In this document: piece by piece, positions 33,471-43,304 of the stretch | How positions within the stretch are numbered: the first letter of the stretch is position 1 | Layout of the letters: the number at the start of each line of letters is the position of its first letter | Source of the DNA: Caldilineaceae bacterium | Lineage (GTDB): Bacteria; Chloroflexota; Anaerolineae; Caldilineales; Caldilineaceae | Length of the DNA stretch: 49,248 nucleotides | Assembly: GCA_020433455.1 (NCBI GenBank) | Contig: JAGRCP010000146.1 | Location: 1 to 49,248 of the forward strand | Reading direction: 5' to 3' | Position numbers and translations under genes: made by a program | Notes under the pieces: model-generated | What the model saw: the letters and a program-made list of their open reading frames with translations, nothing else | What the model was told of the DNA's origin: nothing | The model's database searches: none

Positions 33471-35954
33471 TTATTTGTCGAGCTGGCGGAAGGGAGAAGT
33501 CCCCGCCTTTGCCGGGTTTGCAGAGTCGTTTTCGGGGGCTGTCGGCAGCCACCGCCTACCGGGCGGGCCTGACAGGGCCGGATCTGCGTGAGGCGCGCGG
33601 GCGGTTGCAAGATTGACTTGCAACTGGTAGTTTGTCGTCCCCTCGTAGGAATAGACGACAACAAACCAATCGCCTGATTCGAGAGGCGTACCTTGGATTA
33701 ACTCATTGTTACTGACCGAGTCCGAAGATGCCGCATAACCGTCCTCAAATATATCCGTTGTGCCCGGCGTAAACAGGTAAAGATCCGCATCGCCGCCATT
33801 GCCGCTCAGGGTGATGGAGACGCTGACATTTTCCTCGAAGCGGATTCTGTACACATCGGCCGGATCGTTCTCGCGGCTTACGCTGCCGGTAACGGCTTGA
33901 CCAAAGCAGATGCGGATAGAGTCGTTGACGTTACTGGTTTCTCCGGCTGGATCCGGTGTGCAGTTGGGCGCGGTTTGCTCCCTGCCGCGGATGATGATGG
34001 GCAGGAAGGCACCCTCGGCCTGGCCGACCCGCGTCTGTATCGTATGGCTGGAGGTGACAGATTCGTCTTCTGTGCTGGTCGCCGTAAGTTTGGTCGCCTC
34101 CACTGTGCCGGCCGTTGCGCTTTGGGGAATGGTGACGCGTATGTTGACCGTACGTGTTGCGCCTGCTGCCAGGCTGATTTTGGCCGGCACATTGTCAGAG
34201 TTAGCCCATCCTTGACTGGACGTAACGGAGAGCGCAAACTCAGCATTGTCTGCGCCCACATTCTGAACCGTAAACCCATAGACCTTACTCTCGCCGGGAT
34301 CCAGCGCTACCCCCGTCGGTCCGTCTGTCTGGACAGCCAGCGCAGACGGCGCCTCGGTAGCGAGCGTGTAGGAAGTGCTGCTGCAACTTGAGGGGTTTTC
34401 GCTGGTCATGCGTTGGTTGGTGATGACGGCCAGCACCCTGGTTGCGCCGTTGGGCGGCGTATAAGCCGGCAGCGTTGCGCTGTTTTGCCCGGCAGCGCTG
34501 GTTAACTGCGTAACGTTCAGCGAGTTGCCGCTTTCTGCCACGATGCTGACCCGCAGCGGACCGGCGGCGGTAAGGGCAATGGCGTACGTTCCGCTGGTCG
34601 GCAACTCGATCCAGTTGATGGCGTAATGATCGGGGACTGAACCGGCCTGAGATCCGCCAATCGAGGCGATGGCTCCATGGACATCGGGCATGCCTGCGGC
34701 AGCTTCATAGCCGGCCGATTCCTCATAACAGTAGGGCGAGCCATTGGGGCAGGATTGGAGGAAGGCCGTGGCAATGGCGAAATCGTGGAAGGTGTCATTC
34801 AGATTTGCGCCTTTAGTCGCCAGCGCATTATCGAAGGCGGCCAGCCCTCTCTGTCCTTGCCCCACATTGGTCCAAAACGCCTGGAAAATGTCTTCGCCGC
34901 CGTCCGCGACATTGGTTCCGCCGTTCTGTTCGGCTGCATAGCGAAAGATGGGCCAGTAACCGTAAACGTCAGGATATGCAGCATGCTCTTCCAGGCAAAC
35001 ATCAAATGCCGGCCAAAGGTATTGGTAATTATCATCGGCATCGTCCAGGACGTCGTCTTCAATATACGCGGCCATGGATTCATACCACATGCCGGCTTCC
35101 TGGGGAGACGGATCGCCGTAGCCGAACTGGATGGAGTGGGAAAACTCGTGAGCGGTCGTCACGTCCAGGGCGAATTGGGAGCCGCCGGGAAAGCCGCTGT
35201 AATCGTCATTTAATACCATGCACGATGCAAAGGCTGCGGTTTCCGTGGTTTCGGTATTCGGATTGTCGCCCATGAAGCCTGCATAGTCGCCGCCGGGCGA
35301 CGTGACGTATCCGTATAAGCTACCGCCCAGGTCGGCAACCTGAACCGGGTAGCGATTCCACGGATTGGTGCTGCTGCATGCGCCGACGCCCGCCTGGCAC
35401 AGCGGCGGCTCTGCCCAACCATAACTGGTGACTTCGACTCCGTATGCCTGCTCCAGTGAGTCGGCGTATATCTGAGGACTGAGGCCGCCGCCGATAGAAT
35501 TGTAGTTGAGGTGAAAGTTTGCCGAATTCAGGCTGTTGGCGCCGTCTTCCTGATCGCAGACCGTGGCTGCATCGCTGCGCAGGAGGCCGAGAAATTCGTT
35601 GGTTCCGGCAGCGCTTAACTCACCTTGATTGGCTTCTATGGCTGCCGCCGTCGCCTGCAATTCTGCTACGACATCCGTCCCAAACCAGGGCGCATTGCCT
35701 TCCAATGCCGCGGGCAGGCGGTCCGGCGCGTAGACGGCGTAGGCCAGGTAGAGAAGGCGCTGTTCAGCCGTGATTTGCCCTGACGCATGGGCCTGGTCGA
35801 TCAACTCCGGCGTGGTAAGGGGCTGCACGTCTTCTTCTCCCGCCGGCGCCGCCCACGCGGCGCCGGCGGATATGAGCATGACAGCGCAGGCAATTGCCAG
35901 CGCTAAGGATAAGACTCCTGCACGATAGCGGGCGATGGAAGTGGTTACTCGCAT
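33471..35954 (-). CDS. Secreted gluzincin-like metalloprotease with PPC domain
   Basis: 827 aa from ATG 35954, fixed by AAGGAG 8 bases ahead; the frame extends further but inside the upstream gene. Signal peptide about 1-36. Residues 48-95 (TPELIDQAHASG..LLYLAYAVY..PWFGT) match the lipoprotein encoded just upstream. The zinc motif HEFSH is at 269-273, followed 18-25 residues later by ESMAAYIED, whose Glu suits a gluzincin third ligand. Beta-rich domains follow, with a bacterial pre-peptidase C-terminal (PPC) domain near 690-790 (DPADVYRIRFEENVSVSITL). Extracellular protease. Its start overlaps the end of the upstream gene by 10 bases. Confidence 0.88.
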   Translation of the reverse strand: MRVTTSIARYRAGVLSLALAIACAVMLISAGAAWAAPAGEEDVQPLTTPELIDQAHASGQITAEQRLLYLAYAVYAPDRLPAALEGNAPWFGTDVVAELQATAAAIEANQGELSAAGTNEFLGLLRSDAATVCDQEDGANSLNSANFHLNYNSIGGGLSPQIYADSLEQAYGVEVTSYGWAEPPLCQAGVGACSSTNPWNRYPVQVADLGGSLYGYVTSPGGDYAGFMGDNPNTETTETAAFASCMVLNDDYSGFPGGSQFALDVTTAHEFSHSIQFGYGDPSPQEAGMWYESMAAYIEDDVLDDADDNYQYLWPAFDVCLEEHAAYPDVYGYWPIFRYAAEQNGGTNVADGGEDIFQAFWTNVGQGQRGLAAFDNALATKGANLNDTFHDFAIATAFLQSCPNGSPYCYEESAGYEAAAGMPDVHGAIASIGGSQAGSVPDHYAINWIELPTSGTYAIALTAAGPLRVSIVAESGNSLNVTQLTSAAGQNSATLPAYTPPNGATRVLAVITNQRMTSENPSSCSSTSYTLATEAPSALAVQTDGPTGVALDPGESKVYGFTVQNVGADNAEFALSVTSSQGWANSDNVPAKISLAAGATRTVNIRVTIPQSATAGTVEATKLTATSTEDESVTSSHTIQTRVGQAEGAFLPIIIRGREQTAPNCTPDPAGETSNVNDSIRICFGQAVTGSVSRENDPADVYRIRFEENVSVSITLSGNGGDADLYLFTPGTTDIFEDGYAASSDSVSNNELIQGTPLESGDWFVVVYSYEGTTNYQLQVNLATARAPHADPALSGPPGRRWLPTAPENDSANPAKAGTSPFRQLDK

Positions 35955-36343
35955 TGATAGGCTCCTTGAACGAGACGTGCGACTTCGGTGCGTACGTCCG
36001 GTGCATACGTGCAGAAGTCGGGACTGGCGACAATGCTTTTGATGGTTTGAACGGTCATCGTGCCCCGCCACGGAACGTCATTTGCATAGCGATCGGGAAG
36101 GGACTCGGGTTCATAGATGGCGTAGGTCAGATAGAGGAGTTGCTCGCCGTCATCAATGATGCCGGCTGCGTAATCGGCTTCAATCATCTCGGGCGCGGGC
36201 TTTTCCTCCGCCGCGGCCGGGGCTTCCGCCGGGGTGACGGCGTCGGCCTGGCTTTCCGGGCGGTTATCCTGAATGGGGGCAATACATGCCGTCAACAGGG
36301 CGACAAGCGCGATTGCAACGAGGGGGAGTAGAAATCGATGCAT
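35945..36343 (-). CDS. Small lipoprotein resembling the protease N-terminal region
   Basis: 132 aa. ATG 36343 has a near-perfect Shine-Dalgarno sequence (AAAGGAGGTC). Signal peptide with lipobox LTAC (Cys about 20), then an acidic Ala/Pro/Glu-rich tether and a small domain (about 50-110). That domain lines up with residues 48-95 of the protease encoded next: PEMI..AGII..LLYLTYAIYEPESLP..VPWRGT against PELI..SGQI..LLYLAYAVYAPDRLP..APWFGT. The frames overlap by 10 bases, so translation is coupled. It may fold, hold or inhibit the protease at the membrane; this is inference and no family name is known to me. Confidence 0.82.
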   Translation of the reverse strand: MHRFLLPLVAIALVALLTACIAPIQDNRPESQADAVTPAEAPAAAEEKPAPEMIEADYAAGIIDDGEQLLYLTYAIYEPESLPDRYANDVPWRGTMTVQTIKSIVASPDFCTYAPDVRTEVARLVQGAYQCE

Positions 36344-36512
36344 GAATGTGGACCTCCTTTGTAAGGTTACGTGAACACGGACGTTATTTATAGATACGGG
36401 CGCTGTTGCATAAAAAGATATCCCGATTGTCGCCTACAGGACGGGATTTTCCCTTTCTCTGTTCCCGCCGTGCGCTTCTTACCGTCGATCAGAATGGCAA
36501 GTGCGGTTGTAG

Positions 36513-38144
<1,632 letters not shown>

Positions 38145-38151
38145 GATTTAG

Positions 38152-40506
38152 CTACCCTTCCCTCACAAAAACGACGCCTGCGCCGTTGCTTAATCCCAAT
38201 GATTGTTCAATATCTGCGACCTGCGTGCCGGGAGAAGCCGGCCCAATTTCCCATCCGCCACGGGGCAAATCCAGCGGCAGCTCAGCGGGGATAAGCGTGC
38301 GCGGCGGTCCTTCCAGATTGACGACGGCGAGAATCTGCTCGCCGCCATCGGGCGCATGGCGCAGTCCGTAGACGATCACTGAACCGTCGGCCGGACGCAA
38401 ATAATCCAGGCGGTCTTGGGCGCCAAAATTATAGCTGAGCCAGCTTCGCTCCCGGCGGAAATTGCGTACGGCCAGGGCGAAGTCGCTCCGCTGCGGATCC
38501 GCCTGATCGGCGTAGCGCCAGACGTTGCAATAGTCGAAGAGATCATCCATCCACGCACGGGCCAACATGCGCAGCGACGGTTCCGTAATGCCCAGCCCGG
38601 TCAGGGACGGCTTCACGGCGTTGAGCATTTCTACCACGTTGGCCAGGTCGCCCTGGGTTGCGCGTACAACATAGCGCAATACGGTGGCAAAGCGCAGGAG
38701 TTCGTCTCGACTCGCAAAGCCCAGCGCCTTGAGCCGGCGCAGCGCGCCTTCCCGGGCGAACGCTTCATCGCTCACGCGCCAGTTGATGAAGCGGGCTTCG
38801 TCGGCCACAATCTGCACGCTGTAGCGGCTGTCGGTGTTGCGGATAAAGGTCCATGGCGCGCGCAGGGCCCCATTGAGGAACGTCATGGGGGTGCCGGGCA
38901 AGAGGGTGTAGGTAAGGAGCCAGAGCGCGGGGTTATCAAATCCGGCGGCAAAGACAGCGGGCGGACTATCGCCCAGCCAGCGGTTGACGGGCGTGTCGGG
39001 AGGAAGGTGGGTCGCCCGGCGCAGGGTATCGTGATTGGCGGACCCGCTGATCCAGCGGCGTCCGTGGGCGGCGATCTCTTCCAGACGCCACCAATGTTCG
39101 GGCCAGTAGGCCTGACGGAAGGGCGCATTGCCCTCCAGCGATAGGGGGCCGAGACGATGTACGCCTCGATACCGGCGAGCGCCGTCCTGGTAGGTGGCGG
39201 TTAGCTCATCATCGGCTGTGGGCCAGGGCGAGCCGTCCTCAAAAGCCAGCCACGGGGCGTAGTGAACGTCCGCAACGTCGGCCTGGAGTTCGCTAATAAG
39301 GGCCAGGAAATCTTTATCCAGGCCCAACTCATCGCCCTCCGCCTCCTTGACCAGAAATTCCTGGGCTTCGTCGATGCGGATGCCGTCGGGCCCGTAGCGC
39401 AGCTTGCGCGTCAGGATTTCCAGGAGCAGGGCCCGTACTTCGGGTCGGGCGACATCGGGGCGCAATCCGTATTGGGTGCGTCCGGCAAAATAGGCAGCCG
39501 GCAGCAGGTCCGCGGCCTGCTCATCCAAATGGCCCAGATTCAGGTTGAGAATTACCTGTACCGGGCCGTCGGGCAGCGTGTGGAGCGTGGCGATCAACTC
39601 CAGCAGTTCATCCGGCCGTTTGGTCGCCAGCAAGGCCGGATTGACGGCTGCCGCGCCGCAGAGGAGGGCGTCGTACCCCCAGCTTACTGCGTTGGGGCGC
39701 TGAAGGTTGACGGTGACCAGATTGCTGTCCGGGTGGTCTTCCACCATTTGCCAGAAGCCGGGGCCGTCCTCGAATTCCACGCTGGGCTCAACGGGCGTCA
39801 GCTGGACAGCGTCGTAACCGGCAAAGTGCTGTTCGGCCGGAGTGAGGGGTTCGCCCGCGGCCCTTTTGCGGCCCATCTCGTTGAAGATGCGGGTAAGGCC
39901 GGAGAGGGTCTGCTCGGGCGAGGCTGTGCCGGGGTGGAGTTGGAGGATGTTGACTGGCTGGCTGGTTGATTGGTTGACTGGCTGATTGAAGTAGGCGGCG
40001 TCGGCGCGGGCGGCGAACATGGCGGCGAGGTCGTAGATCTCCGCCGGTGCGAAAGCGCCGAAGGGCGTGGACGCGGCCAGGGGATCGCCTACAATTTCAG
40101 GGATTTCGTTATCCTCCGCCTGGGCGGGGCGATAGCGCAGGCGGTAAAAGTCGCCGGTTCTTTCCCGGCTGCCTGCCTGTGCGTGGGCCACGACGGCCCA
40201 GCAGTAGGCGCCTGCGCGCAGCACCGGCAGGCGGATGCGCTGGAAGCGTACATTCTGGCGCTCCAGCGTTTCGCTAATGGGCTCGTCTGCGCGCAAAATT
40301 TCCAGCCAGACCGCTGCATCATCCGGGACGTCCGGCGTCCAGAAGCCGAAGCTGGTCCGCCCGTCGTTGACGATCGCACCCAGGCGTGGGGTAATGGCCC
40401 GGGCCGCGGCAAATGCATCGTCTTTGTCCAGGTGCATTCGGCACCAGTCCGCCATGTCAGCGGTTTCTTCATCGAGATATTGGGGCAGAGGAGTGAGTGC
40501 GTCCAT
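38152..40506 (-). CDS. GH13-like amylase-family protein, partner of treS
   Basis: 784 aa from ATG 40506 (AGGAGG 5 bases ahead). The N-terminal beta-sandwich (about 20-130, TSFGFWTPDVPDDAAVWLEI) resembles E-set/CBM48-like domains. The barrel that follows shows a region-II-like motif PDGIRIDEAQEFL with a candidate nucleophile Asp and a region-IV-like SANHDTLRRATHL. A clear region III Glu is not obvious (ISELQ or LAFEDG are candidates). It probably acts on alpha-glucans or a glucosyl donor feeding trehalose or maltose metabolism; the exact reaction is unknown. A short segment NQPVNQSTSQPVN (about residue 180) is coded by a repeat-like stretch (see findings). Confidence 0.8.
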   Translation of the reverse strand: MDALTPLPQYLDEETADMADWCRMHLDKDDAFAAARAITPRLGAIVNDGRTSFGFWTPDVPDDAAVWLEILRADEPISETLERQNVRFQRIRLPVLRAGAYCWAVVAHAQAGSRERTGDFYRLRYRPAQAEDNEIPEIVGDPLAASTPFGAFAPAEIYDLAAMFAARADAAYFNQPVNQSTSQPVNILQLHPGTASPEQTLSGLTRIFNEMGRKRAAGEPLTPAEQHFAGYDAVQLTPVEPSVEFEDGPGFWQMVEDHPDSNLVTVNLQRPNAVSWGYDALLCGAAAVNPALLATKRPDELLELIATLHTLPDGPVQVILNLNLGHLDEQAADLLPAAYFAGRTQYGLRPDVARPEVRALLLEILTRKLRYGPDGIRIDEAQEFLVKEAEGDELGLDKDFLALISELQADVADVHYAPWLAFEDGSPWPTADDELTATYQDGARRYRGVHRLGPLSLEGNAPFRQAYWPEHWWRLEEIAAHGRRWISGSANHDTLRRATHLPPDTPVNRWLGDSPPAVFAAGFDNPALWLLTYTLLPGTPMTFLNGALRAPWTFIRNTDSRYSVQIVADEARFINWRVSDEAFAREGALRRLKALGFASRDELLRFATVLRYVVRATQGDLANVVEMLNAVKPSLTGLGITEPSLRMLARAWMDDLFDYCNVWRYADQADPQRSDFALAVRNFRRERSWLSYNFGAQDRLDYLRPADGSVIVYGLRHAPDGGEQILAVVNLEGPPRTLIPAELPLDLPRGGWEIGPASPGTQVADIEQSLGLSNGAGVVFVREG

Positions 40507-40590
40507 GTCGCCTCCTGTAGTGTGTAAAGTAGACGCAGGGTATTGTGGGGCAAAAGCAGGAAGTTGGCAACTGGGAGACGGCGCAAAAAA

Positions 40591-40621
40591 AGCGGGCATT
40601 GCGCTTAACGCAATGCCCGCT
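40591..40621 (-). terminator. Terminator hairpin after the RCC1-repeat gene
   Basis: 13-bp arms (40591-40603 with 40609-40621), loop CTTAA, followed on the minus strand by a run of seven T. A textbook intrinsic terminator, 22 bases past the stop at 40644. Nearly identical to the hairpin at 46311-46345. Confidence 0.92.
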
Positions 40622-40643
40622 GTAGGGTGGTTGTGTTTAGCCG

Positions 40644-42986
40644 TTAGTCGCAGGGGTGTTCCGGGCTGCCGTCACAAAGCGAGATGTTATCCAGGAACCA
40701 GTTGCTAATCTGATCATCACTGTCGAGTTCGGTGAGGAATGTGATCGTTACGTTCTCGCCTATAAAGTCACTGAGATCGATTGACGTGAAGTTCCATTCG
40801 GATGTATTGTTTTGCTTACAGAGATCTATGTCGTAGATATTCCGGCTGTTAATGTTGATGTAGGCACGATCATCTCCGCATGTGTTCTCTTCCGAGGCGA
40901 TTCTATAGGAAAAGCGGAGTCTGATTTCTTCCAAGGCGACCGGTAATTGGACCTCTTGCCAAAGGCGTGAACGTTCATTTGCTCTGCCTCCCAGCCAGGC
41001 GAGATTTGGCGGGCTGACGGCTCTGATGGGAACCTCGAGTTGGTCGTCAATAAAGTCCTCTGAGACAATAAGAGCCAGACCACCAAGCGATGCTTGCTGC
41101 CAGGATGTGTCGCCTGGGGCATCAAAATTCCCGTTGATAAGTTGTGGAAAAATTACCGGTGTTGGTGTTACGAATGGGTTCCTGCTGATGGCGGGAAGGT
41201 AATAGTTGGTGGTTGTAGGCGGTTGTGTAGTCTGACGTTCATAGGTGACGCCGACTGAATGGTTTGAAGCCGGCATGGTGAGAACATTGGTAAGGGATGT
41301 GCCAGCGTCGTTATTCGTTCCTTGCCATGCAGCGACCTGCCAACCGCTATCCGGCTGACTACTTAATGCGATCGATGCTCCTCCAATGTAGTGGCCGTTT
41401 TCACATTCGTCTGAGCGACTCGGGCTTGCGATTGGGTCTATGCCGTTTCCGTTGTGAAAGAGGGTCAGATTATAGCAAGTAGCCGAAATACTCTCATAGG
41501 TGACGCCGACTGAATGGTTTGAAGCCGGCATGGTGAGAACATTGGTAAGCGATGTGCTGGCATCATTGTCAGTACCTGACCAATATGCCACTGCCCAGCC
41601 GGTCGTTGGAGCGGCGGTAAGAGTCACTTTCGTTCCATCAATATAGTAATCTGTTGGGCAGGTGATAGCTCGTTGAGGATCGCCGGCGGGATCATTACCG
41701 CTACCGCTATGTGTAAGCGCTAGCCTGTAGCATTGATCTGTTTTTACGTCTACTGGCGTAGAAGAGGCAATAGTGCTTCCATCACCCAATTGGCCATATT
41801 GATTGTTGCCCCAGCATTTGCCCTGCCCAGCTGTTGTCAACGCGCAAGTATGCGTCCGTCCTGCACTGATGGCTGCTATGCCGCTGTTCAAGCCGACTAC
41901 GTTGGTCGGGGTTAGCCTGCTCACGGCACTTCCATCACCGAGTTGGCCGTATTCATTGTCTCCCCAACATTTGGCCGCGCCTGACGCTGTTGTAGCGCAG
42001 TTGTGTCGTCGTCCTGATCCAATGGAGACCACACCACTACTCAGACCAACCACATTAACGGGGGTAGTCTTTGTTACAGAGCTCCCATCACCCAGTTGGC
42101 TAAAATTGTTGTCTCCCCAGCATTTGGCTCCGCCTGCGGTTGTTAGAGCACAGGTATAGTAATTGCCTGCGTTGATTGTGGCCATACTACTGCCTAAACC
42201 GACTACATTTGTTGGTGTTAGTCTATTGACTTTGCTCCCGTCCCCTAGTTGACCATATTCATTATCTCCCCAACATTTAACGCCGCCTGTCGTCATTAGG
42301 GCGCAGGTATGTCCCCGACCTGTGCTGACATCAGCCACACCACTATTTAAACCCGTAACACTTATCGGCGTTAGATGGATGGTTGTCGTACCGATTCCTA
42401 GTTGTCCATCTCCATTATTTCCCCAACATTTGACGCCGCCGGATGTTGTTAGTGCGCAAGTATGTGAGCGGCCTGCGCTGATAACTGCCGCCCCGGAACT
42501 TAAACCTGATACATGGGTAGGCGTAAGTTTATCTGAGCTGCTCCCGTCGCCTAATTGTCCGTATTCGTTATCTCCCCAGCATTTGACGCCGCCTGTTTGC
42601 ATTAAGGCGCACGTATGTTTCCATCCGCCGGCAATGGCTGCTACTCCACTGCTTAACCCTACCACATCCGTAGGCGTTGATTGGTGAGTGAATGTGCCGA
42701 TTCCCAATTGGCCATCCCCATTAACTCCCCAACATTTGACGCCGCCGGCCGTGGTCAGGGCGCAGGTATGATCACTACCGGTAACAATTTGCTCTATATC
42801 CTGCATTGGAATCAGTACTGAGACTTCATCCGGATTGGTTGGAGAATAAGTTGTCAGAGCATCAATCGCACTTTCTTCTTTACCCGGCATGGGCGGGTCA
42901 ATTTGAGCCGCTATTGAGACGTGAGCTAAAGCGTTACTTAAGGTGCTCGGGAGAAGAAGAATGACCAAAAGAACAGTGCGTCGCAT
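40644..42986 (-). CDS. Secreted RCC1-repeat protein with InlB-like repeats and a shared C-terminal domain
   Basis: 780 aa from ATG 42986 (AAGGAAAG ahead). Signal peptide about 1-22. Seven RCC1 repeats of about 51 residues (about 65-420) with the core CALTTAGGVKCWGxNxxGQLGDG form a seven-blade propeller. Each repeat carries two Cys, suiting disulfides outside the cell. Two repeats of about 75 residues follow (CYRLALTHSGSGNDP, CYNLTLFHNGNGIDP, each ending MPASNHSVGVTYE), similar to divergent InlB B-repeats. After a short linker comes a C-terminal domain of about 170 residues (SPPNLAWLGGR, DRAYININ, SDDQISNWFLDNISLCD), which is also found at the end of the protein at 46375. It is likely a surface binding protein; no enzyme motif is seen. 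Confidence 0.9.
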   Translation of the reverse strand: MRRTVLLVILLLPSTLSNALAHVSIAAQIDPPMPGKEESAIDALTTYSPTNPDEVSVLIPMQDIEQIVTGSDHTCALTTAGGVKCWGVNGDGQLGIGTFTHQSTPTDVVGLSSGVAAIAGGWKHTCALMQTGGVKCWGDNEYGQLGDGSSSDKLTPTHVSGLSSGAAVISAGRSHTCALTTSGGVKCWGNNGDGQLGIGTTTIHLTPISVTGLNSGVADVSTGRGHTCALMTTGGVKCWGDNEYGQLGDGSKVNRLTPTNVVGLGSSMATINAGNYYTCALTTAGGAKCWGDNNFSQLGDGSSVTKTTPVNVVGLSSGVVSIGSGRRHNCATTASGAAKCWGDNEYGQLGDGSAVSRLTPTNVVGLNSGIAAISAGRTHTCALTTAGQGKCWGNNQYGQLGDGSTIASSTPVDVKTDQCYRLALTHSGSGNDPAGDPQRAITCPTDYYIDGTKVTLTAAPTTGWAVAYWSGTDNDASTSLTNVLTMPASNHSVGVTYESISATCYNLTLFHNGNGIDPIASPSRSDECENGHYIGGASIALSSQPDSGWQVAAWQGTNNDAGTSLTNVLTMPASNHSVGVTYERQTTQPPTTTNYYLPAISRNPFVTPTPVIFPQLINGNFDAPGDTSWQQASLGGLALIVSEDFIDDQLEVPIRAVSPPNLAWLGGRANERSRLWQEVQLPVALEEIRLRFSYRIASEENTCGDDRAYININSRNIYDIDLCKQNNTSEWNFTSIDLSDFIGENVTITFLTELDSDDQISNWFLDNISLCDGSPEHPCD

Positions 42987-43073
42987 GTGATCACTTTCCT
43001 TGTTGTTGATAGTAGCTGAACATTTGATATATGTAGCGGTCATTGCCGGCCTGTCTGGAAATGAATGCGGATT

Positions 43074-43256
43074 TCATTCTGGATAGAGGAAGCGCACTGT
43101 GTTGTAGCAGATGGTTACGCGGCTCTCTACCTTTTCCACCGTCGGCTCGCTGATGGTCTGCGCATATATGATAGCGGTCAGACTCAACACAATTAGACTG
43201 ATGATTGTTGTCGTTGATATGCCATAGAAACTTGGAAAACGTGGTTGAATTGACAT
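43074..43256 (-). CDS. Small membrane-anchored peptide, unknown
   Basis: 60 aa with one hydrophobic helix (about 17-34, ISTTTIISLIVLSLTAIIYA) and a short outer tail. GGGGGAT stands 9 bases before the ATG. It lies between the kinase gene (stop 43305) and the RCC1 gene on the same strand, so it may be co-transcribed. No family recognised; coding is likely but not certain. Confidence 0.5.
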   Translation of the reverse strand: MSIQPRFPSFYGISTTTIISLIVLSLTAIIYAQTISEPTVEKVESRVTICYNTVRFLYPE

Positions 43257-43304
43257 GTTTGAGAATCCCCCGCTGTGGTGGGGAAGAGAGCTGTCTGGTC
43301 TACT

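Noticed and set aside
32327..33616. 429-codon plus-strand open frame across the cyclase 5' end
   Set aside because: It crosses a terminator and a promoter of minus-strand genes and lacks any recognisable feature.
40047..40277. Plus-strand small frames near the amylase-like gene start
   Set aside because: The minus-strand gene continues through this region with a strong ribosome-binding site at its start. These frames are shadows.
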